Positions 1 to 6,309 of a DNA stretch of 6,309 bases are shown here, piece after piece (position 1 is the first letter of the stretch; the number at the start of each line of letters is the position of its first letter). The notes under the pieces are model-generated. The model did not search any database. It worked only from the letters and a program-made list of their open reading frames with translations, and was not told the DNA's origin. The stretch spans positions 1-6,309 of the forward strand of contig JAIOTM010000268.1 of NCBI GenBank assembly GCA_021106755.1. The letters are read 5' to 3'. The DNA comes from Candidatus Cloacimonadota bacterium (GTDB lineage: Bacteria > Cloacimonadota > Cloacimonadia > Cloacimonadales > JAIOQZ01). The position numbers and the translations under genes were made by a program.

Positions 1-117
1 AGTCTTCACAGGTGGCTTGTACTCAAGCCGGAAGGTTTCTTCAAGATATTCACCTGTCTGATAGCGGCTTGGTATTAGGCACTGATAGTAATCAAATACT
101 TTATAATAATTACTCAT
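1..117 (-). CDS. Partial CDS, N-terminal 39 residues of an unidentified protein
   Basis: The reverse strand opens with ATG at 117-115 and stays open to the window edge. It encodes 39 residues beginning MSNYYKVFDYYQCLIPSRYQ and ending near EYKPPVKT. An in-frame TAA lies a few codons upstream, and this is the first ATG after it, which supports the start. Only a weak GGA lies just before the ATG, so there is no good Shine-Dalgarno signal. The N-terminus is rich in Tyr (7 of 39 residues) with no signal peptide or membrane segment, so it is probably cytoplasmic. It begins 37 bases after the stop of the exporter-protease gene on the same strand and may be the last visible member of the same transcript. 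I do not recognise the family, and too little is visible to assign a function. The reality of the gene rests on its start position, strand and spacing. Confidence 0.55.
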   Translation of the reverse strand, partial: MSNYYKVFDYYQCLIPSRYQTGEYLEETFRLEYKPPVKT

Positions 118-154
118 AATTCCGTGCTTACGAAGAAGTTATCCCAACATGGTC

Positions 155-2218
155 TTACAATGTACTTTGTTGTGCAGGTTCTTCCGGCGGGTTTACTTTT
201 TGGTAAATCTGCAATAATCCAAACCAGACAACAATTCCAGTTAACGGTAACCAGAGCGGTATTCTTCCACCTTCAGCAAGATTCTTCAATAGCGGAATTT
301 TATCGCCATAGTTCATAATCAAAACTATCGTAGCATTGTTCACAAAGTGTGCCAGCATAGCTATCACAAAACTGCCGGAACTCACCGCAAGATAACCTAT
401 CCATACTCCCGAAATAAACGCCGGTAAGAACTGAAACGGATTTAGATGAAACGCAGCGAAAAGAAAAGCCGCAGTGAAAATCGCAGGCCATTTACCATAT
501 TTTTTGAACACATTGAGGAAATAACCGCGGAACATCAATTCCTCGAAAATAGCTGGCATTACTGCAATAACTATTAGTCCCATCAGCGGACTGAACGAAT
601 TCATAAGACCACTCATCGCCTCAATAAAATTCTCCGATATAGGATAGAATATATTTATTAACTCGCCAATTTTTGCCACTACGAGAAATACCGGAATTCC
701 CATCAGTATTGTCAGAAGGTAGTTAACTGGTCTGGTTTTTCTGATAGGGAGAAACTCTTTCAGGTTTATCTTGCCAATGCGGAATAGTAGCCATACCGGA
801 AGAAAAATCAATAGCACCTGACTGAGCATAATACCTTTTTGGGGATTATTTGCCGTGAGTTTTGAGGCTACATAGTATTGTAACAATATTGCAATAAAAT
901 AGAATACGATAGCAAATCCGGGCTGAAGAATGTTTGTCCTGTTCTTTCCCCAGAATTTGACGCTCTTTTCGGCTTCAATTCGGAACAGAATTGATTCGCT
1001 GTTGAAGAATTTTACAACAACCCAGACAACCAGCACATCTAACGCGACGATAGATCCCATAGCTGTAGCGAAGTGACCCCATACTAATTGATCCATCATT
1101 ATCTGCTTAAAGAGCAGAGCAATATTCAGTATCGGAATCACTGCGGCGATGTAGTTCAACTCAATTCCCGGCATCATAGACATCATTCCCATCATAATAG
1201 TTACCATCATAATAGGCATAAACAGCATACCAGCTTCGCGGGTATTACGAGCGTAAGCCGAAACTGCCAGCAGTAAACCAGATACCATAGTTATCAGAGG
1301 AATCATTGAAATAAGCACTAACAAAAAGGCTCCAGCCGGCATCTGCATCCCGGTCAGATTCATCCCCGCGTTAGACATCATGTGCTTAAACGAAATATAC
1401 ATAGAAAAAATATTGAGTACGACAGCAAAAGATGTAATAGTTGCCACAGTGAGATATTTTCCTACCACCAGTTCGTTTCGATTTGCTCCACTAACGAGAA
1501 GCGTTTCTAACGTACCTCTCTCTTTTTCTCCCGCGATTATATCGGTGGCGATTCCACCGGCACTGCTTACTGTCAACAGTAACAGGAAATAGGGTAGTAA
1601 ACGCCCTAATAATGAGCCGAACATCTTCTGACTCGTGGCAATGTTAGTACTGATAATCGCTATGCCTTGAGTTATATCAGGTGAGATTTCCATTTCAACC
1701 AGTCGTTTCTCAATAATCACTTTTTCGGCAGTGTGCAATACTCCTCTGACTTTATCCCAGGCTTTCTCGCTTTTCTCGCTGGAGCGATCATAACTGACTT
1801 CTACTTTTAATAATTCAATGCCGGAAGCAGTTGTTGAATCTGAGAGAGTGATAAGAGCACGGATATGCCCGTCTTTTATCATCTGAACTGTATCTATAGG
1901 TTCCGCACCCATGGCGGCAGCTTCGGCTTCCATTTCGGCGGTCTGCTCTTCGCGGGGGTAAACTTCAAAATCCTGATTTGCGTAGAAATCTTTACGTATC
2001 GTCTTTCCGGTTTCTCTGAGAGAATTATTCACAACATAAACTGGTGCGATAGCTCGTGACAGCTTCTTCTCCTGCCGGATTGTCAGCGATGAAAATCCCA
2101 CAATTAATAGCGGATAGAGTACAATAGGCAGTAAGATGGAGGTAATTACAGTTCTGCGATCACGCACCATATCTAGTAGCTCTTTTTTATATACGATAGA
2201 TACTTTATGCCAGTTCAT
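155..2218 (-). CDS. ABC-2 (NatB-like) exporter permease fused to a CPBP intramembrane metalloprotease
   Basis: This 687-residue polytopic inner-membrane protein has two parts. Residues 1-410 form an ABC-2 permease of the NatB type. There is a first membrane helix at about 22-46, a large extracytoplasmic domain at about 47-205, and the family hallmark at 226-256 (DIIAGEKERGTLETLL, then GK). Further helices lie near 206-228, 255-277, 296-322, 329-350, 353-370 and 384-404. After a short charged linker come more helices and, at about 545-635, a CPBP (Abi/CAAX-protease) domain. Its motifs are complete: EExxxR (E559, E560, R564), FxxxH (F587, H591) and HxxxN (H624, N628). In the CPBP family these residues form the metalloprotease site within the membrane. 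The start is supported by AAGGAG six bases upstream and by a 14-base overlap with the ATPase gene, its evident partner. Fusions of this kind are known in bacteria, annotated as ABC permease subunit/CPBP protease. The substrate is unknown; Na+ export is only the namesake function of NatAB, and peptide export or processing is equally possible. Confidence 0.93.
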   Translation of the reverse strand: MNWHKVSIVYKKELLDMVRDRRTVITSILLPIVLYPLLIVGFSSLTIRQEKKLSRAIAPVYVVNNSLRETGKTIRKDFYANQDFEVYPREEQTAEMEAEAAAMGAEPIDTVQMIKDGHIRALITLSDSTTASGIELLKVEVSYDRSSEKSEKAWDKVRGVLHTAEKVIIEKRLVEMEISPDITQGIAIISTNIATSQKMFGSLLGRLLPYFLLLLTVSSAGGIATDIIAGEKERGTLETLLVSGANRNELVVGKYLTVATITSFAVVLNIFSMYISFKHMMSNAGMNLTGMQMPAGAFLLVLISMIPLITMVSGLLLAVSAYARNTREAGMLFMPIMMVTIMMGMMSMMPGIELNYIAAVIPILNIALLFKQIMMDQLVWGHFATAMGSIVALDVLVVWVVVKFFNSESILFRIEAEKSVKFWGKNRTNILQPGFAIVFYFIAILLQYYVASKLTANNPQKGIMLSQVLLIFLPVWLLFRIGKINLKEFLPIRKTRPVNYLLTILMGIPVFLVVAKIGELINIFYPISENFIEAMSGLMNSFSPLMGLIVIAVMPAIFEELMFRGYFLNVFKKYGKWPAIFTAAFLFAAFHLNPFQFLPAFISGVWIGYLAVSSGSFVIAMLAHFVNNATIVLIMNYGDKIPLLKNLAEGGRIPLWLPLTGIVVWFGLLQIYQKVNPPEEPAQQSTL

Positions 2219-2969
2219 CTGCTACTCCTTCTGCCTTCAGCTTATCTACATAGTAAACGAAGATATCGTCCAGATCGTTAAGATCTGTTTCCGCTCGTAA
2301 CTCGTCTAAAGTTCCTTGAGTAAGCAGTTTTCCTGCGTGTATCATTACTACCCGGTCTGCAATGCGTTCCGCTTCCCGCATAATGTGGGTTGTAAACAGT
2401 ACACTTTTCCCATCATCCCGACATTTACGCACAAAAGATACTATGTTTTTCGCGGTGAGAATATCTAATCCCGAAGTTGGTTCATCGAAAATCATTACTG
2501 GTGGGTCGTGAACTATAGAACGGGCAATAGAAACTTTTTGCTTCATGCCTGTTGAGAGGAAATCCACTTTGCGGTCTAAAAATTCTTCCATACTTAAAAA
2601 TCCGGCAACTTCTTCGATTCGCTCGGTAATTTTCGCGTCTGGCACATCGTAGAGACGTCCGAAATACGTGATTGTCTCTCTTGCTGTAAGACGTGCGTAA
2701 AGACCAGTATCTCCAGAGAGAAATCCCATATTTTTTCTTACTTTTTGTGGTTCACTATAAATATCATAGCCTTCCACGGTTGCCGCTCCACCAGTTGGTT
2801 TCAATACTGTGGATAACATTCTCAGAGTGGTAGTTTTTCCTGCCCCGTTAACACCAAGCAGTGCGACTATCTCCCCCTTATTAACAGTAAAGCTCAATCC
2901 ATCAACCGCGGCAAAGGTCTCACCACCTTTCTTTTTGAACTCTTTTGTGAGATTGCTTACTTCAATCAT
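2205..2969 (-). CDS. natA: ABC transporter ATP-binding protein, NatA type
   Basis: This 254-residue cytoplasmic ATPase should power the overlapping permease. It shows a Walker A loop at 39-47 (GVNGAGKTT, K45), an ABC signature at 138-142 (LSTGM in place of LSGGQ), a Walker B with catalytic Glu and D-loop at 158-169 (VMIFDEPTSGLD, D162, E163), and the switch His at H195. Length and the C-terminal tail (LDDIFVYYVDKL) fit the NatA/CcmA-like exporter ATPases. The Q-loop position, in MGFLSGDTGLY at 81-91, has Gly86 where many ABC ATPases have Gln; NatA-like proteins vary here, so I do not read this as loss of function. ATG at 2969 is preceded by GGAG at a spacing of six, which supports the start. 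The natA symbol reflects family resemblance; the transported substrate cannot be read from the sequence. Confidence 0.95.
   Translation of the reverse strand: MIEVSNLTKEFKKKGGETFAAVDGLSFTVNKGEIVALLGVNGAGKTTTLRMLSTVLKPTGGAATVEGYDIYSEPQKVRKNMGFLSGDTGLYARLTARETITYFGRLYDVPDAKITERIEEVAGFLSMEEFLDRKVDFLSTGMKQKVSIARSIVHDPPVMIFDEPTSGLDILTAKNIVSFVRKCRDDGKSVLFTTHIMREAERIADRVVMIHAGKLLTQGTLDELRAETDLNDLDDIFVYYVDKLKAEGVADELA
2225..2230 (-). promoter_or_regulatory. Shine-Dalgarno site of the exporter permease/protease gene
   Basis: The reverse strand reads AAGGAG, six bases before the ATG at 2218. It lies inside the end of the ATPase coding region, so the permease has its own strong ribosome-binding site despite the 14-base overlap. 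It decides the start of the fusion protein. Confidence 0.85.
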
Positions 2970-2975
2970 AGTTTA

Positions 2976-2979
2976 CTCC
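2976..2979 (-). promoter_or_regulatory. Shine-Dalgarno site of the ATPase gene
   Basis: The reverse strand reads GGAG (within TGGAGT), six bases before the ATG at 2969, in the 37-base gap after the small membrane protein gene. It supports the chosen start, from which the protein opens directly into the expected MIEVSNLTKEF strand. Confidence 0.8.
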
Positions 2980-3006
2980 ATTTACTTGTTACAGTTTCTT
3001 CATTAT

Positions 3007-3591
3007 CTATTTCGGCTCTGTCGGAGTTGGCTCATAGCCGGGGATTTCCCATTTTCTCGCCAAAGGCAGGTACAATAATTCTGACAGCGAGAAAATGAAA
3101 CTTATTACGAGATTCAGTGCCAGCCCGAACTTGAAAAATCGCCAGAGCATACCTTTGGGGAATCCACTAACCACCATGTAGCCAACCCCGAATATCAGCA
3201 TATAACCCATAGCTGTCAGTAACGAGAAAAACAGGTTCTTCATCATAGATAAAGAAGAAGACATCCACATTTCTCTGATAATCAGTGACAGGAAAACAAA
3301 ATAGATGGGCATAGTGTATGCCCAGGGATAGGCATCTCCGACATAGCGTTGCAGACCAATGCCAAAAGCAATACCAAGCAACAGGCTTGCACCTATAACA
3401 AGATACCGCCCCAGCAAATTTATCAGAAAATAAATCAGCACGGCGAGTAGTGGTAGCCATGTCAGTTGGAGAGCATCAATATCTAAGCTGAACAACTCAA
3501 TATTCAGCAACTTACTCATGAGAGCCAGCACTACTGCCGCAATTACCAGCAATATCAATAGCATCAACGCGAAAAACATGATTTGTTTCAT
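3007..3591 (-). CDS. Small polytopic membrane protein of unknown family
   Basis: This 194-residue, very hydrophobic protein has about six predicted membrane helices by eye, near residues 4-25, 43-60, 64-80, 92-107, 117-142 and 152-175. It ends in a short hydrophilic tail (KWEIPGYEPTPTEPK). I see no signal-peptide cleavage site, catalytic motif or transporter signature, and I do not recognise the family. Its gene starts 10 bases after the stop of the barrel gene and ends 37 bases before the ATPase gene, so it is probably co-transcribed with both. The ribosome-binding site is weak: AAGG eight bases before the ATG, overlapping the preceding stop codon, which suggests translational coupling. It could be an accessory subunit of the NatA/NatB-CPBP exporter or an independent envelope protein; only its position supports the first idea. 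Confidence 0.85.
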   Translation of the reverse strand: MKQIMFFALMLLILLVIAAVVLALMSKLLNIELFSLDIDALQLTWLPLLAVLIYFLINLLGRYLVIGASLLLGIAFGIGLQRYVGDAYPWAYTMPIYFVFLSLIIREMWMSSSLSMMKNLFFSLLTAMGYMLIFGVGYMVVSGFPKGMLWRFFKFGLALNLVISFIFSLSELLYLPLARKWEIPGYEPTPTEPK

Positions 3592-3599
3592 TTTACCAG

Positions 3600-3603
3600 C
3601 CTT
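3600..3603 (-). promoter_or_regulatory. Weak Shine-Dalgarno site of the small membrane protein gene
   Basis: AAGG on the reverse strand lies eight bases before the ATG at 3591 and overlaps the TAA stop of the barrel gene. The short match and the overlap suggest that ribosomes finishing the barrel gene contribute to initiation here. Confidence 0.45.
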
Positions 3604-5497
3604 AGTTAATAAATATCCAGCGAATCCCTGTATTCAGGTGCATTGCCGCCGGGATAACGTCATACAAGTTTACTTCGTTGGTTAGATTATGCGCGTCTAA
3701 CCGAATCTGGAAATGCTCTGTAATCTGAATAGCAAACCAGGCGTTAAGATATTTGGTTTCCGGCACAGACAACAATTCCGGTGCGTGATAAACCCCGCAA
3801 TAATGGAACTCCGCACCGCATTTCAACATGTTGTTATGTTCCAGCATATAGTTTATTTCCGGGGCGACTACATGTTGCAATCTCGGTAGATTGAATAACA
3901 CGCCCGTACTGATGAAATTTGATTCTCCCGTTAGTTTCATTCTGATTCTTCCAATGCTATAAACTGTTGTACCAGCTAAACCAGAAATCCAGTAAGTTTC
4001 TTTGACAGATGCGGATAGAGTGGCTCCTTCTGAAAGCTCGAAATCCTGCTCTGTTTTTCGTTGCCCGACGTTTAATGTGAGTTCTAACCAGGAAAATTGT
4101 AACTCTAATCCCCCTGTCGCTTCCTGATGCACTTCCCGCAGAGACTGTTTCTTGTATTTCTCGTGCTTGTAGCGGTGTCTGGCATCCGCGCGCAATTTCA
4201 GGTTTTCTGTCAGTTTCCATCCAATGTAAGTTGCGAGATAAGGAGTGTTTTTCACTCCTCCGAGATAACTCATTTGCAATTGTAGTTTACCGGGCTGAAC
4301 TCCCGCTTCGGCGTACAGGTTGTAGCAAGGATTGGCATCGATAGAGACGTCCGTCTGAATCCCACCATTGAAGCTGAAAATCCCGATATTATGTTGCTTG
4401 CGTAGAAATAACGCGTGGTGAGTCTGCTCAATTGTTGAAATTGACTGGAAACCGGATGAGTATTTATCCTGTCGCAGGCGATAGGAAACTTCAAACTCTC
4501 TGCCAGACCACGAGAATTGATGCTCCTTAATTTCTTCATCTATCGCACCAAATGAGGTTGCGGGGCGATATAGCAAGCTGAGTGCTCTTGCAGGAATTTC
4601 GTGCCGCAAAAGACTACTGTGGTAACGGAAATTGCCAATATTGCTTTCGTAAAGCGATTCAAAGAGAAAATCACCGACTTTCTCATTTACGCCAAGCCAG
4701 TTGCCTTCGTAGCCAGCATAATCAAAGCGTCCCGACCAGCCTTTCACATTCAGCAAGTATCCTTTTCTAAGTGAAAGAATCGCGTAGTTCATGTTTCTGT
4801 CACCTGTTCCCAGAAAGGTTCGGCTATAGGCTACAGGTAAAGAGTAAACTTCCCGCTTAAAGCGTAAGTAACCGGAATCGTCTTCGATATTATAGAAAAT
4901 TCGCCAGTTTTGCCGATAATGAAAATCTGTGATATAAGAAGCTCTCTCGTAAAAGCCACTACGGATTACAGTTTCCGGTATCGAATTAATTCCAAAGAGA
5001 TGGTTGTTTTCCTTCTGAATACCAGTTTCAGGTTTTTCTGCCAACCAACGTTCTTTCTCAGCTTTTATATATTCAGTCGCGTTTTTTTTCAGTTCCAGTC
5101 GCCAGATTTTCAACGAGTCTGCCTCGGCGGAAAGCCGCTCAGAAGCTTCTTCATCAGATTCAGTTTTCTGCTTACCAAACTCAATAGTAACGTTCAACTC
5201 GGCTGTCTGGGCTATTCCCTCAAGAAAAACAGGCGCGAAACTCCACTCGCGAATAGAATTCATGGCAAGAGAGTCTAACCAGCCGGCAGATCGCTCTATC
5301 CTGATATTACCTACTGTGCTGTCGGGCAGGATTTCAACTTTGTAGCGACCTGATGCTGCGAGAGTAGCAACATCCACAGAGTCGGGTAATGCAGGTTCAA
5401 GCCTCTGTAAAATCCGGGCGGGAATAAATTCCTGTGAATTCAGAACCGTGCAGGTAAGAATTAAGATAAGAAACAGGATGACGCGGAATATGGTCAT
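3602..5497 (-). CDS. Secreted protein with N-terminal TonB_C-like domain and plug-less outer-membrane beta-barrel
   Basis: This 631-residue protein begins with a signal peptide (residues 1 to about 21; Arg5, a hydrophobic run, then NS before Q22), so it is exported to the periplasm. Residues 27-107 match the TonB C-terminal pattern: YKVEILPDSTVGNIRIERSA, then LDSLAMNSIREWSFAPV, a G-A pair and an alternating strand ending VTIEF. A charged, probably helical linker follows (108-162). From about 180 to the end the sequence alternates aromatic and polar residues in strand-sized blocks, as in outer-membrane barrels. The end (DAHNLTNEVNLYD, then GIRWIFIN) resembles the last strands of TonB-dependent receptors. 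There is no recognisable plug domain, and the TonB_C part lacks the usual inner-membrane anchor and Pro-rich spacer. It may be a porin-like or receptor-derived transporter whose N-terminal domain contacts other envelope partners. The start is one base after the epimerase stop, with no strong Shine-Dalgarno, so translational reinitiation is likely. Confidence 0.85.
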   Translation of the reverse strand: MTIFRVILFLILILTCTVLNSQEFIPARILQRLEPALPDSVDVATLAASGRYKVEILPDSTVGNIRIERSAGWLDSLAMNSIREWSFAPVFLEGIAQTAELNVTIEFGKQKTESDEEASERLSAEADSLKIWRLELKKNATEYIKAEKERWLAEKPETGIQKENNHLFGINSIPETVIRSGFYERASYITDFHYRQNWRIFYNIEDDSGYLRFKREVYSLPVAYSRTFLGTGDRNMNYAILSLRKGYLLNVKGWSGRFDYAGYEGNWLGVNEKVGDFLFESLYESNIGNFRYHSSLLRHEIPARALSLLYRPATSFGAIDEEIKEHQFSWSGREFEVSYRLRQDKYSSGFQSISTIEQTHHALFLRKQHNIGIFSFNGGIQTDVSIDANPCYNLYAEAGVQPGKLQLQMSYLGGVKNTPYLATYIGWKLTENLKLRADARHRYKHEKYKKQSLREVHQEATGGLELQFSWLELTLNVGQRKTEQDFELSEGATLSASVKETYWISGLAGTTVYSIGRIRMKLTGESNFISTGVLFNLPRLQHVVAPEINYMLEHNNMLKCGAEFHYCGVYHAPELLSVPETKYLNAWFAIQITEHFQIRLDAHNLTNEVNLYDVIPAAMHLNTGIRWIFIN

Positions 5498-5498
5498 A

Positions 5499-6309
5499 TC
5501 AGCTTAACCAGTGGTGCTTCAGGTACCAGCGGTAGGTTAGAAGTAATGTCCGGCTGATGTTTGATTGATTACGAAAGCCAAGAACACGCTCTGCTTTTTC
5601 GGTGTTAACCCGCCAGTTATTGCTTTCAAAATCTTTCAGATTGGCTTTGCTATATCTGTTGCCGCTGAGAAGAGTTATTAGCTTTTCTGCGAATGAGACT
5701 ACCCGGATTGCTTCTTGCGGGAGCGTAATCCCGATGTACGGTTTTCCCAGTGCCGCTGAAAGCCGATTAAATAGCTCCGATTGCGAAAACGATTCCCCCA
5801 GCGCGGTATTGAAAACCTCATTTGACGCGGCAGGATTATTTATCGCTGATTCGACTGACCGGGCGAGTTCTTTTATGTAAGTAAGGCAAAACCGTTTCTC
5901 TGTTCCGAAAGAGACGCAAATACCTTTGTACATCATCCGAAAATAGTGCAGGAAATGCTTATCTCCAGAGCCATATAACGCGGCAGGACGTATAATTGTC
6001 CACGGATGTCGGGATTCGCTTCTGACAATCTGCTCCATTTCAAGCTTCATTTTACCGTAAGCGGAAACTGGTGTTTCTTTCTCATCTTCGGTTTTGGCTA
6101 CGTTTGTTTTTGAGGGTCCCGCCGCCGATTGATTGCTTATCAGGACTAACCTGCCAGAGCTCGCGGAGTTGTTGTAAAGCTTTGTAAGCTTTCGAATCTG
6201 CCCACAGTTTTTTCGATTATCAGAAACAGCGTGCTCAGCTTCCGTTACTTCAGAGTTACAGATGAGAATATCGCAGTCCGCGAGAATTTTACTCAATCCG
6301 GCCGAATCA
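5499..6309 (-). CDS. NAD-dependent epimerase/dehydratase-like extended SDR, N-terminus outside window
   Basis: The frame is open to the right edge, so the true start is outside the window; a TTG at 6296 is merely the first start-like codon and I do not take it as the start. About 55-65 N-terminal residues, including the GxxGxxG cofactor motif, are probably missing. Counting from that TTG, visible family features are the YxxxK pair (Y80, K84 in YGKMK), RPAALYGSGD at 103-112, the substrate-region strand VFNTALGESFS near 161-171, and a C-terminal W-KAERVLGF-TYRWYLKHHWL pattern typical of extended SDRs acting on nucleotide sugars or related substrates. Two motifs diverge: the usual HxAA after the fourth strand reads CNSE (residues 13-16), and in ISNQSAAGP (53-61) the usual catalytic Ser/Thr position appears to be Asn55. 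The protein is probably cytoplasmic. Its substrate cannot be named; a sugar, steroid-like or other small-molecule oxidoreductase role is possible. Confidence 0.88.
   Translation of the reverse strand, partial: DSAGLSKILADCDILICNSEVTEAEHAVSDNRKNCGQIRKLTKLYNNSASSGRLVLISNQSAAGPSKTNVAKTEDEKETPVSAYGKMKLEMEQIVRSESRHPWTIIRPAALYGSGDKHFLHYFRMMYKGICVSFGTEKRFCLTYIKELARSVESAINNPAASNEVFNTALGESFSQSELFNRLSAALGKPYIGITLPQEAIRVVSFAEKLITLLSGNRYSKANLKDFESNNWRVNTEKAERVLGFRNQSNISRTLLLTYRWYLKHHWLS

Noticed and set aside
118..154. Possible terminator between the exporter gene and the left-edge gene
   Set aside because: The only pairing seen is a three-base stem (CTT-CGT-AAG) with no GC-rich stem and no T tract, so it is not a convincing terminator.
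2992..3006. A five-codon mini-frame (MKKL then stop) before the ATPase gene, possibly a leader peptide
   Set aside because: It lies in a 37-base gap, has no convincing ribosome-binding site of its own, and no attenuator-like hairpin follows it. A chance frame is the simpler reading.
2809..3078. An 89-codon plus-strand frame across the ATPase start and the intergenic gap
   Set aside because: It is antisense to the Walker A region of a clearly real ATPase and to the end of the membrane protein, with no family pattern of its own.
4910..5278. A 122-codon plus-strand frame inside the barrel gene
   Set aside because: It lies antisense to the signal, TonB_C and linker region, which has clear domain patterns. 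Its own translation shows no recognisable motif, and all other genes run the opposite way.
5435..5497. Possible lipoprotein signal at Cys16 of the barrel protein
   Set aside because: The residue before Cys is Thr rather than Gly, Ala or Ser, and the downstream domain is an outer-membrane barrel with a plausible signal peptidase I site near residue 21.
5499..6296. TTG at 6296 as the true start of the epimerase
   Set aside because: The frame stays open to the window edge, and the visible part begins mid-domain without the N-terminal glycine-rich cofactor motif, so the gene is cut by the window rather than starting there.

Overview
The window looks like part of one co-directional gene cluster from a Gram-negative bacterium. 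An outer-membrane-type beta-barrel protein with a signal peptide implies a double membrane. The signal peptide that appears to end just before a Gln, the TonB C-terminal-type domain and the moderately AT-rich sequence would suit the wider FCB/Cloacimonadota-like groups. That placement is an inference from style only; no marker gene is present.

All six genes lie on the minus strand, so transcription runs from high to low coordinates. At the right edge is an extended-type SDR / NAD-dependent epimerase (5499-6309) whose N-terminus, including the Rossmann glycine motif, lies outside the window. One base separates its stop from the next start (TGA-T-ATG). That next gene (3602-5497) encodes a secreted protein with an N-terminal TonB_C-like domain, a charged helical linker and a long beta-barrel-like region, with no recognisable plug. 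Ten bases later comes a small polytopic membrane protein of unknown family (3007-3591). After 37 bases follow an ABC-2-type exporter ATPase of the NatA type (2205-2969) and, overlapping it by 14 bases, its permease (155-2218). The permease is NatB-like and fused to a C-terminal CPBP (CAAX-protease/bacteriocin-processing) intramembrane protease domain with an intact catalytic set. A further gene begins 37 bases downstream and runs off the left edge (1-117).

The NatA-type ATPase and the NatB-CPBP fusion clearly form one transporter, in which export and intramembrane proteolysis are physically linked. How the barrel protein, the small membrane protein and the epimerase relate to it is not shown by the sequence beyond tight packing; a shared cell-envelope role is a reasonable hypothesis. 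I see no tRNA, rRNA, CRISPR array, insertion sequence, convincing promoter or terminator, and no non-coding stretch longer than about 40 bases.

The most notable items are the plug-less TonB_C/barrel fusion, the exporter-protease fusion, and the epimerase whose usual catalytic Ser/Thr position appears to be Asn.
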